A DNA stretch of 64,000 nucleotides. It comes from Simplicispira sedimenti (GTDB taxonomy: Bacteria > Pseudomonadota > Gammaproteobacteria > Burkholderiales > Burkholderiaceae_C). The DNA lies in assembly GCF_022760965.1 (NCBI RefSeq), contig NZ_JAKVIJ010000002.1, forward strand, positions 186,001 through 250,000, read 5' to 3'. The notes under the pieces are model-generated. The model was not told where the DNA came from. It did not search any database and saw only the letters and a list, made by a program, of their open reading frames with translations. Below, one piece after another: positions 15,484 to 23,836 of the stretch; the first letter of the stretch is position 1; every line of letters begins with the position of its first letter. The position numbers and the translations under genes were made by a program.

Positions 15484-16212
15484 TCACACCTCCCTCAAGG
15501 CCATGACGGCGCGGCGCGCGCGGTCGAGGAAGGGGCGGCGTTCCTCGCCGGGCTCCAGTTGGATGGGCGCACCGAAGGTCACCGAGCACAGGATGGGTAC
15601 GGGCACCACCTCGCCCTTGGGGATGACGCGCTGTACGTTGTTGATCCAGGCCGGCACCAGCACCACCTGGGGGAACATCTGCGCCAGCCGGAACAGGCCC
15701 GACTTGAAGGGCTGCGGGTCATCGCCATGGCCGCGCGTGCCCTCGGGGAAGATGATGATCGAGTCGCCGCTTTCCAGCGCGCGCACCAGCGGTGCCAGCG
15801 GGTCGCCCTCGGGCAGCGCGGCGCGCAGGGCCTCGGGGCTGGGCGGGGGTGGTGCTTCGCTGGCCGGGTCGGGTCCGCCGGGCTGGGCGCTGTCGGCAAC
15901 GACCGCAGCTGCCGGGGCCGTGGGCGGCGTGGCCGCCTGGCGCTCCACGTAAATGGCGTTGAACACGGCGGTGGTGATCCATTGCCGAAAAGGCGATTTC
16001 GTCCAGTAGTCGCGCGCGGCGATAGGGCGGGTGATGCTGCGCAGCTCCTCGGGCAGTGCGGCCCAGATCATCACCAGGTCGGCATGGCTCTGGTGGTTGG
16101 CAAAATAGATACGCTGCTCCGCCTTGGGCGGGCAACCGTACCAGCGTGCCTGCGAGCCGGTGAGCACGCGCACCAGGCCCAGCAGGAAGAAACCCATCAA
16201 CTTGGCAAGCAT
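15484..16212 (-). CDS. 1-acyl-sn-glycerol-3-phosphate acyltransferase-like protein (PlsC family)
   Basis: This family acylates lysophosphatidic acid. The 242-residue product has an N-terminal hydrophobic segment, the HX4D catalytic motif in FANHQSHADLVMIW (about 38-51) and the glycerophosphate-binding FPEGTRG motif. Between them is an unusual Ala/Pro-rich insert of about 35 residues (PTAPAAAVVADSAQPGGPDP and following), not typical of PlsC. It is followed after 4 bp by the CdsA-like gene, supporting a joint lipid-synthesis role. Confidence 0.87.
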   Translation of the reverse strand: MLAKLMGFFLLGLVRVLTGSQARWYGCPPKAEQRIYFANHQSHADLVMIWAALPEELRSITRPIAARDYWTKSPFRQWITTAVFNAIYVERQAATPPTAPAAAVVADSAQPGGPDPASEAPPPPSPEALRAALPEGDPLAPLVRALESGDSIIIFPEGTRGHGDDPQPFKSGLFRLAQMFPQVVLVPAWINNVQRVIPKGEVVPVPILCSVTFGAPIQLEPGEERRPFLDRARRAVMALREV

Positions 16213-16255
16213 GGGGGGATGATAGGGGGCGAACAGGGCGGCGCGCAGGCAACCG

Positions 16256-16807
16256 TTAGGGGCGGCTCCCGGTGGCGGGCGCCAGCACGCCGAGCAGGCC
16301 CCGGCAGGCGTCTTCCACGATGTCGAGCACGTGCTCGAAGCCCGCTGCGCCCCCGTAGTAGGGATCGGGCACCTCGTAGGCCTGCACGGTGGTGCAGAAA
16401 TCCGTGAGGCGCAGCAGGCGGTGGTGCTGTCCGGGTGGGCACAGCGGGCGGGCATGGGCTTCGTTGGCTGCGTCCATCACCAGCACCAGGTCGAATTCCT
16501 CGAAATCGCGGGCCACGAGGCGGCGCGCGCGCTGCGCCGAGAGGTCATAACCGCGCCGTGCGGCATGCTGCTGGGCGCGCTCGTCGGGCGGCTCGCCCAC
16601 GTGGTAGCCGTGCGTGCCGGCCGAATCGACGGCGATGCGCTGGGCCAGGCCCGCGTCAGCCACCAGTTTTTCGAGCACGCCGTGGGCGGTGGGGCTGCGG
16701 CAGATGTTGCCCATGCAGACCATGAGGACGCGGACGGGGCCGGCCTCCGTGCGGTGGGCCAGGTGGGGCAGGGCGGGGAGCGAGGGGGCGTGGGGCATGG
16801 GGGGCAT
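16256..16807 (-). CDS. Low-molecular-weight protein-tyrosine phosphatase
   Basis: The 183-residue product contains the P-loop CMGNICRSP (C-x5-R) at about residues 31-39, preceded by VRVLMV, and the general-acid DPYYGG loop near the C-terminus. Both are hallmarks of LMW phosphatases. The N-terminus has about 25 extra Pro/Ala/His-rich residues. ATG is possible at 16807 or 16798; the former is used. It lies upstream of the plsC-like gene. The substrate is unknown. Confidence 0.9.
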   Translation of the reverse strand: MPPMPHAPSLPALPHLAHRTEAGPVRVLMVCMGNICRSPTAHGVLEKLVADAGLAQRIAVDSAGTHGYHVGEPPDERAQQHAARRGYDLSAQRARRLVARDFEEFDLVLVMDAANEAHARPLCPPGQHHRLLRLTDFCTTVQAYEVPDPYYGGAAGFEHVLDIVEDACRGLLGVLAPATGSRP

Positions 16808-16818
16808 TGGCAAAAGGG

Positions 16819-17835
16819 TCAAGGGGAGGACGGGGCGGCGCGCTGTGCGCGCAGCGCGCCGGGGCTCTGGCCCAGGTGCTGGCGCATCAGCCGGCCCAGG
16901 CTGGCGGCGCTGGCCAGGCCCACCTCGCCGGCGATGGACGCCAGGCTGTGGTGGGAGTGCTGCACGCGCCATTGCGCATGCTCCAGGCGCATCCGGGTCC
17001 AGTGTTCGTGCGCGCTCACGCCAAAGCGCTCCTGGAACAGCCGGTCCAGGTGGCGGCGCCCGATGCCGATGCGCCGCGCCAGTTCGGGAATGCCCATGGG
17101 CTCGCCCAGCGCGCTGCGCATCAGGGCGATGGCGCGCGAAAGGTGCCTGCCCAGGCGCGGGTCGCCCTCCATCGAGCGCAGGGGGTGCGCGGGGTGGCGG
17201 GGCTCGTCCACCAGCATGTCGGCCAGGCCCTTGCAGGCGCGTGCCCGGCCGCAGTGCCGCGCCAGCAGCTCCACCGCCATGTCGATGGCGGCGGTGCCGC
17301 CGGCGCAGGTGATGCGGTCGCGGTCGAAGCAGTAGATCAGTTCGCCGCGCACCGCGATGCGCGGGAAGGCGCTGCGGAACTCGGCCACGTGGCGCCAGTG
17401 CAGCGCCACCTCGTGGCCGCGCAGCAGCCCGGCCCGCGCCAGCAGGAAGCAGGCGTTGTCGATGGCCACCAGCGGCAGTCCGTGGCGGCTGGCGGCGCGC
17501 AGCACGGGCGCATAGGCCCCGGCCAGGGCCATGGACTTTTCCACCGTGCGGCTGCCGAACACCACCAGGTAGTCGAACGCGCGCCAGTCCACATCGGCAG
17601 GCGTGGCGTCGATCTCCACGCGCACGCCGCTGCTGGAGGTGACGGGCTGCGCGTCGATGCCCAGCAGCGTCCAGGCGCAGTGGCGCTGGCGGCTGCGGTC
17701 CGCGTCGTCGGCCGAAAAGCGCAGCTTGTCCAGGAAGCCGCCGAACGGCAGCAGCGTGAACTCTGGCAGCGGCAGCAGCAGTAGGCGCACGTCGGGCCGC
17801 TGCGGCGCCGGTTCGTGGGAGGGATGCGCGGCCAT
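16819..17835 (-). CDS. AraC-family regulator with DJ-1/PfpI-like N-terminal domain (GlxA type)
   Basis: The 338-residue product joins a glutamine-amidotransferase-like N-terminal domain (DVRLLLLPLPEFTLLPFGGFLD, FDYLVVFGSRTVEKS, AIDNACFLLARAGLL) to a C-terminal AraC DNA-binding domain with two HTH motifs (IPELARRIGIGRRHLDRLFQ and LASIAGEVGLASAASLGRLM). Regulators of this type usually control amino-acid or quaternary-amine use. It diverges from a LysE-type exporter with 114 bp between the starts and is the likely regulator of that gene. Confidence 0.88.
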   Translation of the reverse strand: MAAHPSHEPAPQRPDVRLLLLPLPEFTLLPFGGFLDKLRFSADDADRSRQRHCAWTLLGIDAQPVTSSSGVRVEIDATPADVDWRAFDYLVVFGSRTVEKSMALAGAYAPVLRAASRHGLPLVAIDNACFLLARAGLLRGHEVALHWRHVAEFRSAFPRIAVRGELIYCFDRDRITCAGGTAAIDMAVELLARHCGRARACKGLADMLVDEPRHPAHPLRSMEGDPRLGRHLSRAIALMRSALGEPMGIPELARRIGIGRRHLDRLFQERFGVSAHEHWTRMRLEHAQWRVQHSHHSLASIAGEVGLASAASLGRLMRQHLGQSPGALRAQRAAPSSP

Positions 17836-17949
17836 GCAGGTGAAAAAATGTCCAGATCGGTCGCAATATAAGCCAGATCGGAGCATGGCAAAGGCGTACC
17901 GCCGGCCTAGACTGCACGGCGTCTGGAACGTTCTTTTCGGAGTGCAGCA

Positions 17950-18570
17950 ATGGCCTGGTCCCTGTGGTGGGTGTATCTGCTGGCGTCGGTGGGCCTGTCG
18001 CTCACCCCTGGCCCCAACAGCCTGCTGGTGCTGGCGCACGGCGCGCTGCACGGGCGCCGGCGCACGCTCTGGACCATCACCGGCGGCTCCCTGGGTTTCG
18101 CGCTGCTGATCGGCCTGTCCATGCTGGGCATCGGCGCACTGCTGCGCGCCTCGGCCGACGCGCTGGTGCTGCTCAAATGGGGCGGCGGCGCTTACCTGGT
18201 GTGGCTGGGCATCCAGCTCTGGCGCGCGCCGCCGCTGCAGCTGGACATGCCCGAGATCGACGGCCAGCACGGCCCCGTGCGCCGCTCGGTGATGTTCCGC
18301 CAGGGGCTGCTCGCAGCCATCTCCAACCCCAAGGCCCTGCTGTTCTACGGCGCCTTCCTGCCGCAGTTCATCGAGCCGGGGCGCAGCCTGTGGCTGCAAT
18401 ACGTGGTGATGGCGGGCACGTTCTGCATGATCGAGTGCGTGGTCGAGTTCGGCCTCGCCAGCCTGGCGCACCGCGTGCGCCCCTGGCTGCGGCGCGTGGG
18501 GCGGCGCTTCAACCAGGGCTGCGGCGTGCTGTTCGCGGTGATGGGGGCAGCGCTGCCGCTGACGAACTGA
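17950..18570 (+). CDS. LysE/RhtB family amino-acid exporter
   Basis: The 206-residue inner-membrane protein has about six helices. It carries the family signature SLTPGPNSLLVLAHGALHGRR near residues 17-37 and ISNPKALLFYGAFLPQFI in the middle, both typical of LysE/RhtB exporters of amino acids or homoserine lactones. It is divergent from an AraC/GlxA-type regulator. Its 3' end converges with mtgA, with only 11 bp between stops. The substrate cannot be told from sequence. Confidence 0.9.
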   Translation: MAWSLWWVYLLASVGLSLTPGPNSLLVLAHGALHGRRRTLWTITGGSLGFALLIGLSMLGIGALLRASADALVLLKWGGGAYLVWLGIQLWRAPPLQLDMPEIDGQHGPVRRSVMFRQGLLAAISNPKALLFYGAFLPQFIEPGRSLWLQYVVMAGTFCMIECVVEFGLASLAHRVRPWLRRVGRRFNQGCGVLFAVMGAALPLTN

Positions 18571-18581
18571 GGCGCTGAGCG

Positions 18582-19316
18582 TCAGGGCAGCTCGGCGCTC
18601 CCCATGCGCGCCAGGATGGTGCGCGTGCGCCCGCTCAGATAGGCCGAGTTCGGCGTCTTCTCGAAGCGCTTGGGCGCGGGCAGCATGACGGCCAGGCGCG
18701 CGGCCTCGTGCGGGGCGAGGTCGGCGGCGCTCTTGCGGTAGTAGTGGCGCGCGGCGGCCTCGGCGCCGAAGACGCCGTTGCCCCATTCCACGTTGTTGAG
18801 GTAGATCTCCAGGATGCGTTCCTTGCTCAGGAACTGCTCCAGCGCCAGCGTGAGCACAAATTCCTGGCCCTTGCGCACGAGGGTGCGCTCGCCCGAGAGC
18901 AGCAGGTTCTTGGCCAGCTGCTGGGTGATGGTGGAGCCGCCGCGGATCTTGGGTGCGCGCACCGGCTTGTCGGGTGCGCGGGCCTGGGCCTTGGCGGTTT
19001 GTGCCTCGGCCTTGGCGTTGCGTTCCCAGGCCTTTTCGATGGCGTTCCAGTCCACGCCCTCGTGGTTGACGAAGCCGTCGTCCTCCGAGGCGATCACGGC
19101 GCGCTTGAGGTGGCCGCTGATCTGCGCATAAGGCACCCACTGCTGGCGCCAGCGCAGCGGGCCGCCGCTGGCGATCTGCGCCCAGGCCTCGGAGCGCTGG
19201 AAGGTGGTGGATTCGGGGTTGACTGCCGCCATGGCGGCGATGCGCAGCACGAAGAACAGCTCCAGCGCGAGCACCGCGAACGCGACGAGGCCGATCCAGC
19301 GCAGCAGGGCTTTCAT
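18582..19316 (-). CDS. mtgA: Monofunctional biosynthetic peptidoglycan transglycosylase
   Basis: MtgA polymerises lipid II into glycan strands. The 244-residue product has an N-terminal membrane anchor (about residues 5-28) and a GT51 domain with the catalytic-Glu motif IASEDDGFVNHEGVD, then RGGSTITQQLAKNLLL, ERILEIYLNNVEWG and a C-terminal ARLAVMLPAPKRF. An Ala/Lys/Pro insert (AEAQTAKAQARAPDKPVRAP) separates the first two motifs. It lies 13 bp after aroE on the same strand and may end the rnb-tonB-aroE-mtgA transcript. Confidence 0.95.
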   Translation of the reverse strand: MKALLRWIGLVAFAVLALELFFVLRIAAMAAVNPESTTFQRSEAWAQIASGGPLRWRQQWVPYAQISGHLKRAVIASEDDGFVNHEGVDWNAIEKAWERNAKAEAQTAKAQARAPDKPVRAPKIRGGSTITQQLAKNLLLSGERTLVRKGQEFVLTLALEQFLSKERILEIYLNNVEWGNGVFGAEAAARHYYRKSAADLAPHEAARLAVMLPAPKRFEKTPNSAYLSGRTRTILARMGSAELP

Positions 19317-19329
19317 GGGCGGTGGGCGC

Positions 19330-20184
19330 TCAGTGCGCGGCGGGTGTGGCCATCAGCGCGCGCAGCTGGGCCAGCACCTGGCCGCTGGGCGGGCGCACGC
19401 CGCGCCAGATGCGGAAGGCCTCGGCGGCCTGTTCCACCAGCATGCCCAGGCCGTCGCGCGGCGTCGCGCCGTGCTCACGCGCCCAGCCGAGAAAGCCCTC
19501 GGCGGCAGGGCCGTACATCATGTCGTAGGCCAGGCTGCCGGGGCGCAGCACGCGCGCAGGCACGGGTACTTCGGCACCGGCCAGGCTGCTGGCGGTGGCG
19601 TTGATGATGAGATCAAAATCATGCTCCAGCGCTTGTGGGAACTGCGCTGATAGCTCTGTTTTTTGTAGCGCTGCAAGCGCGGCGTGCGATTGCACCAGCG
19701 CCTGGGCACGCTCCAGCGTGCGGTTGGCCACCACCACGCGGCGCGGGCCCGCGGCCAGCAGCGGGCCCAGGGCCCCGGCGGCGGCGCCGCCCGCGCCGAC
19801 GAGCAGCACGTCGCGCCCGGCCAGGGCGAAGTCGGCGCCTTGCTCGATGTCGGCCACCAGGCCCAGGCCGTCGGTGTTGTCGGCATGGATGGTGCCGTCG
19901 ATGAAGCTCAGGGTGTTGGCTGCGCCCGCCAGTTGCACGCGCTCGCTGCGCACGCTGGCAGCCTGCGCCGCCTCCAGCTTGAAGGGCACGGTGATGTTGC
20001 AGCCGCGCCCGCCCGCCTGGGCAAAGTCGCGCAGCGCAGCGCCAAAGCCGTCGAGTGGCACCAGGCGGCGTTCGTACGCCAGGGCCTGGCCCGTGAGTTC
20101 GGCAAAGCGGGCGTGGATCCACGGCGAGCGGCTGTGCTCCACCGGGTTGCCCATGACGCAGTACAGGTCGGTGGGGCGGGTCAT
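19330..20184 (-). CDS. aroE: Shikimate dehydrogenase
   Basis: AroE reduces 3-dehydroshikimate to shikimate with NADPH. The 284-residue product has the substrate motif HSRSPWIHARFAELTGQ, the catalytic Lys in GCNITVPFKLEA, AANTLSF and DNTDGLGLVADIE, the glycine-rich cofactor loop LLVGAGGAAAGALGPLL, and VANRTLERAQ. Between VANRTLERAQALVQ and DFDLIINATAS lies a stretch encoded by a copy of the interspersed repeat, with a few more residues than usual. Its ATG overlaps the tonB stop (ATGA). aroG, another shikimate-pathway gene, is about 10 kb away. Confidence 0.96.
   Translation of the reverse strand: MTRPTDLYCVMGNPVEHSRSPWIHARFAELTGQALAYERRLVPLDGFGAALRDFAQAGGRGCNITVPFKLEAAQAASVRSERVQLAGAANTLSFIDGTIHADNTDGLGLVADIEQGADFALAGRDVLLVGAGGAAAGALGPLLAAGPRRVVVANRTLERAQALVQSHAALAALQKTELSAQFPQALEHDFDLIINATASSLAGAEVPVPARVLRPGSLAYDMMYGPAAEGFLGWAREHGATPRDGLGMLVEQAAEAFRIWRGVRPPSGQVLAQLRALMATPAAH
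19611..19672. repeat. Interspersed repeat copy read in frame inside aroE
   Basis: On the minus strand it reads GCGCTACAAAAAACAGAGC, TATCAGCGC and CACAAGCGCTGGAGC, then ATGATTTTGATC, matching the pattern and order of the intergenic copies. It encodes roughly residues ALQKTELSAQFPQALEHDFD of AroE. The local AT content is clearly higher than in the flanks. Confidence 0.6.
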
Positions 20185-21044
20185 CGGACGGAGGTTTCCA
20201 GCGTTTGGTCGCGGGTGAACCTGAAGCGCGAGACGACGGCGATCTGGTCTGCCTTCTGCCGCATGTCGGGGTTGAAGCTGCCGAACGGCCCGGCGCCCAC
20301 GGCAATGGCTTCGGCCTGGCGGTCCAGGCGCGAGTTGCCCGAGCCCTGCACGATCTCGGTGCCGAGCACGCGCCCGTCGTGGTTGACGGTGAGGATCATG
20401 ACCAGCTCGCCGTAGAGCTTCTTGCCGCCGTATTCGGGGAAGTTGACCGTGCCCTTGTCCTCGACCTTGCGGCGCAGCTGGTCGTAATAGACGGCGTACA
20501 CCTCCTCGCGCGTGGCGGGGCTGATGTAGCGCTTCTTGGGGCGGGAGTTTTCTTCGTTGATGCGCTTTTCGATCTCGGCCAGCATCTTGATGAGCTGGCG
20601 GCGGCGCTCCTGCTCGGCTGCCTCCTGGGCGTTCTGCGCGGGCTTGCGCGGGTCGGGTGCGGGCAGCGCGGCAATGTCCTTGCGCAACTGGGCAAGCAGC
20701 AGGGTTTGCTGCTCCTGCAGCGCGTCCATCTTGCGCTGGGCTTCCTCGAAGTCGTCGCCCACGGTGGTCAGTGCCGAGTAGGGCAGGGGGCTGGTGGCGC
20801 GGCCCTTGTCGGCGTCGCCGCCCCCGGCCAGCGAGAACTGGGCAATGGCCTGGGCCTTGTCGGGCTTCTCGTTGGATTGGGCGTTGACCAGGATGACCTC
20901 CAGCGGCGTGTCCTGGAACATGCGGTCAAACCCTGCGGGATCGACAAAGCGCACCGAGAGCACGGCGGCATGCAGCGCCACCGACACGCCCAGCGTCAGC
21001 TGCAGCGTGTTCCACTGGGAGAGGAAGGAAGTCAGCGGTTTCAC
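20181..21044 (-). CDS. tonB: TonB-like energy-transducing protein
   Basis: The 287-residue product has an N-terminal membrane helix (LTLGVSVALHAAVLSVRFV, about 16-34), a long charged periplasmic coil (EEAQRKMDALQEQQTLLLAQ and a Glu/Arg-rich stretch) and a C-terminal domain (VEDKGTVNFPEYGGKKLYGELVMILTVNHDGRVL, VQGSGNSRLDRQAEAIA) typical of TonB/TolA-type proteins. The start is a GTG overlapping the rnb stop (GTGA). No exbB or exbD is adjacent, so its partner complex is elsewhere or it has a different role. Confidence 0.82.
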   Translation of the reverse strand: MKPLTSFLSQWNTLQLTLGVSVALHAAVLSVRFVDPAGFDRMFQDTPLEVILVNAQSNEKPDKAQAIAQFSLAGGGDADKGRATSPLPYSALTTVGDDFEEAQRKMDALQEQQTLLLAQLRKDIAALPAPDPRKPAQNAQEAAEQERRRQLIKMLAEIEKRINEENSRPKKRYISPATREEVYAVYYDQLRRKVEDKGTVNFPEYGGKKLYGELVMILTVNHDGRVLGTEIVQGSGNSRLDRQAEAIAVGAGPFGSFNPDMRQKADQIAVVSRFRFTRDQTLETSVR

Positions 21045-23119
21045 GGGGAGGGATTATCGGTGCTTGCGCCGGCCTCGGGCTCGTTGACGTCCACGGCAAT
21101 GGCGATGGGGCCGGCCTGCAGGGCTTCGTCGTCCTCGGCCTCGTCCACGGGGCCGTCGTCGCTCGGGTCCGCAGGGTCGTCTAGGCGCTCGATCAGGGTG
21201 CCGTGCACGTCCAGCGCGATCTCATCGACCTCGCCCAGGCGCACGCGGATGCGCGCGCCGCGCGGCAGGTTTTGCGCGCCCAGCACCGGGAAGACCAGCG
21301 GAAGCGCATCGGCGCGCACCAGAAAGCTGCCGCCGGGCCCTTCCTTGAAGACGGTGGCTTCCAGCTCGGTGATGCCGTTCTGCTCCAGGTACTTGAGCGT
21401 CCAGAAGCGCTCCATGCCGGCCTGGTAGCCGTTGTAGGCGCTGTAGGCGGCATCGAAGCTGCTGATGATGGAGAACAGGTCGGCGTCCTTGGGTTTGAAC
21501 GGCGCGGCCAGTGCGGCGGTCTTGCCGTGGCGCGCGCAGGCAATGATCTGCCACTGGTTCACCAGGTCGGTGTAGCGGCGCAGCGGCGAGGTGGCCCAGG
21601 CGTAGCTCTTCACGCCGATGCCCGCGTGCGGCAGGGCCTTGGTGCCCATGCGCACCTTCACGCCCGGTGCCAGGCTGGCCTGGCTGCGGTAGATGCCGGG
21701 CACGCCGTGTTCGGCCAGCATCTGGCCCCAGGTGCTGTTGGCGACGATGGCGGCCTCGGCCACGATCAGGTCCAGCGGCGCGCCGCGCTTGCGCGTGCCG
21801 ATGGTGACCTGCTCCGTGCCCTGCGGCTCGGCGCCGTCGTTGCCGTGCAGGCGGAAGGTGTAGTCGGGGCGGTTGAAGGTTTCGGGCTTGCCGCGCACCA
21901 GCTCGCGCCCGGCCTTCAGTTTGAGCGCCAGGCGGTACAAAAAGGATAGCTGCTCGCGCCTTTCCAGCAAGGCCTGGGGCGTGTTTTCATGCTGAATCGA
22001 TGGGTCTTGCAGCCAGGCCTCGGTGACGATGTGGTCAAGCTGGTCGTGGCGCAGGTTCACGGCCACGGGCACGCGCTCCAGGCGTGTTTCGGTGGCGGTG
22101 ATCTCCAGGGTCTGCTCGTCGATGGTCGCGTAGAGCGACACGGCCGGGTTGGCGCGGCCTTCGTCCAGGGTATAGATCTGCACCACGGCGTCGGGCAGCA
22201 TGGTGATCTTGTAGCCCGGCATATAGACGGTGGACAGGCGCGTGCGGCCCAGCTTGTCCAGGTCGCCGCCGGGCTGGATGGCCAGGCCCGGTGCGGCAAT
22301 GTGGATGCCCAGCGTGACGGTGCCCGTGCCCAGGCCCTGCACCGAGAGCGCGTCGTCGATCTCGGTGGTCTGCGAGTCGTCGATGGAATAGGCTTGCACG
22401 GGGGCCAGCGGCAGGTCTGCCGGTGGCTGGGGCGCGGCGACGGCGGGAAAGCCCGTGCCCTTGGGGAAGAAGTCGAACAGGAAGCGCTTCCAGTGGAATT
22501 GGTAGCTCGAATCGATGGCGCCCGCCTTCTGCAACAGCGCCAGCGGCGCGGTGTGCGTGGCGCGGCTGGCCTCGACCACGGCCTTGTATTCGGGCGCGTT
22601 CTTGTCGGGGCGGAACAGAATTTTGTAGAGCTGCTCGCGGATGGGCTGCGGGCACTCGCCCTGGCCCAGTTGCTCGGCCCAGTCGGCGATCTGCTGCATC
22701 ACCAGCTTTTTCTTTTCGATGGCGGCCAGCGCCTGCTGCAGGATTTCGGCCGGGGCTTTCTTGAAGCGGCCCTTGCCGGCGCGGCGGAAGTAGTGCGGCG
22801 CATCGTAGAGCGCGAACAGTGCGCCGGCCTGCTCGGCCAGCGTGGCGCTGGTGGAAAAGTAGTCGCGCGCCAGGTCGGCAAAGCCGAATTCCTCCTCGGG
22901 GGCGAATTCCCAAGCCAGCGGCAGCTCGATGGTGGCAGCCACGGCCTGGGCCTGGACCACCAGTTCGGCGGGAGCGGGCTTTTCGAACTTGAGCAGGATG
23001 TGGGCGGCCTTGGCCTTGACCCGTTTGCCGGAATCGAGCTCGATCTGGGCTGAGGTCTCGGCTTCGGACAGGATGCGACCGGCCAGGAACTTGCCGGCTT
23101 CTTCAAACAATGCGTACAT
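21041..23119 (-). CDS. rnb: RNase II family 3'-5' exoribonuclease
   Basis: The 692-residue product carries the RNB catalytic region with AYSIDDSQTTEIDDALSV (metal-binding Asp residues), LGIHIAAPGLAI, ARLSTVYMPGYKITMLP-like sequence (here TRLSTVYMPG) and SPLRRYTDLVNQWQI. N-terminal RNA-binding domains and a C-terminal S1-like beta region (ARIRVRLGEVDEIALDVHG) with an acidic tail are present. It degrades RNA hydrolytically from the 3' end in the cytoplasm. Part of the RNB domain (IQHENTPQALLERREQLSFL) is encoded by a copy of the interspersed repeat. It overlaps tonB by 4 nt. Confidence 0.93.
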   Translation of the reverse strand: MYALFEEAGKFLAGRILSEAETSAQIELDSGKRVKAKAAHILLKFEKPAPAELVVQAQAVAATIELPLAWEFAPEEEFGFADLARDYFSTSATLAEQAGALFALYDAPHYFRRAGKGRFKKAPAEILQQALAAIEKKKLVMQQIADWAEQLGQGECPQPIREQLYKILFRPDKNAPEYKAVVEASRATHTAPLALLQKAGAIDSSYQFHWKRFLFDFFPKGTGFPAVAAPQPPADLPLAPVQAYSIDDSQTTEIDDALSVQGLGTGTVTLGIHIAAPGLAIQPGGDLDKLGRTRLSTVYMPGYKITMLPDAVVQIYTLDEGRANPAVSLYATIDEQTLEITATETRLERVPVAVNLRHDQLDHIVTEAWLQDPSIQHENTPQALLERREQLSFLYRLALKLKAGRELVRGKPETFNRPDYTFRLHGNDGAEPQGTEQVTIGTRKRGAPLDLIVAEAAIVANSTWGQMLAEHGVPGIYRSQASLAPGVKVRMGTKALPHAGIGVKSYAWATSPLRRYTDLVNQWQIIACARHGKTAALAAPFKPKDADLFSIISSFDAAYSAYNGYQAGMERFWTLKYLEQNGITELEATVFKEGPGGSFLVRADALPLVFPVLGAQNLPRGARIRVRLGEVDEIALDVHGTLIERLDDPADPSDDGPVDEAEDDEALQAGPIAIAVDVNEPEAGASTDNPSP
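21937..21998. repeat. Interspersed repeat copy read in frame inside rnb
   Basis: On the plus strand it contains TACAAAAAGGATAGCTGCTC, GCGCCTTTCCAGCAAGG and TGTTTTCATGCTGAA. The order of elements (TACAAAAA, ATAGCTGC, GCGC, CAGCAAG, ATTTTCAT-like tail) matches other copies. The match is weaker than for gspD or aroE. Confidence 0.5.
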
Positions 23120-23156
23120 GGGCGCGATTGTCCCATGGGCTTGCCGCAGGGAGGGG

Positions 23157-23741
23157 TCAGGCCAGTTCGAGGAAGTCCACGATGGCGTCCAGGTGCGTGT
23201 CGAAGTCGCTCAGCGCATGGTCTCCGCCTTCCAGCAGGCGCAACCGGGCCTGGGGGTAGCGTGCCACCATCTCGCGCCAGTCCAGCACTTCGTCTCCCTT
23301 GGCGATGATGGCCAGCTCGGGCCCGGCCGGGGGCTGGCCGCGCAGGTCCAGCGCGCGCAACTCCTGCACGTACTCGGGCCGGAAGAAAAAACGCTCCTCG
23401 GGCTGGTGCCAGGCGGTTTGTTCGCCGATGTAGCGCTCCAGGTCGCGGGCCGGATTCACCGCCGGATTCAGCAGCACACTCGAACAGTGGGCCTGGCGTG
23501 CCACCCAGGTGGCGTAGTAGCCGCCCAGCGAAGAGCCCACCACGGCCATCTGGTCGAGCGGCCATTGGGCGATGCCCTGGGCCACCTGCTCCATGGCCAG
23601 GCGCGGCGAGGGGGGGAGCTGGGGGCACCAGAAGTGCAGTCCTGGGTGGTGTTGGGCCACATGCTGCGCCATGCGTCGGGCCTTGGCAGACTGGGGGGAG
23701 GAGCGAAAACCGTGCAGGTAGAGCAGATGGGTTGTGGCCAT
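23157..23741 (-). CDS. YqiA/YcfP-type alpha/beta-fold esterase
   Basis: The 194-residue product begins TTHLLYLHGFRSSPQSAKAR, the oxyanion His-Gly region. The nucleophile elbow is VVGSSLGGYYATWVA (Ser). AIIAKGDEVLDWREM (Asp) and EGGDHALSDFDTHL (His) complete the triad. This matches small alpha/beta hydrolases of the YqiA/UPF0227 group, whose substrates are acyl esters. It lies 37 bp upstream of rnb on the same strand. The physiological substrate is unknown. Confidence 0.87.
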   Translation of the reverse strand: MATTHLLYLHGFRSSPQSAKARRMAQHVAQHHPGLHFWCPQLPPSPRLAMEQVAQGIAQWPLDQMAVVGSSLGGYYATWVARQAHCSSVLLNPAVNPARDLERYIGEQTAWHQPEERFFFRPEYVQELRALDLRGQPPAGPELAIIAKGDEVLDWREMVARYPQARLRLLEGGDHALSDFDTHLDAIVDFLELA

Positions 23742-23836
23742 GGTGCGACAAAAAGAGGAGCCGGTGCAAACACTGGTACAAAGCGCAAGCGCAGGCATAA
23801 GATGTGCGAACAGACTGTTACAAACCCAGGCCCACG

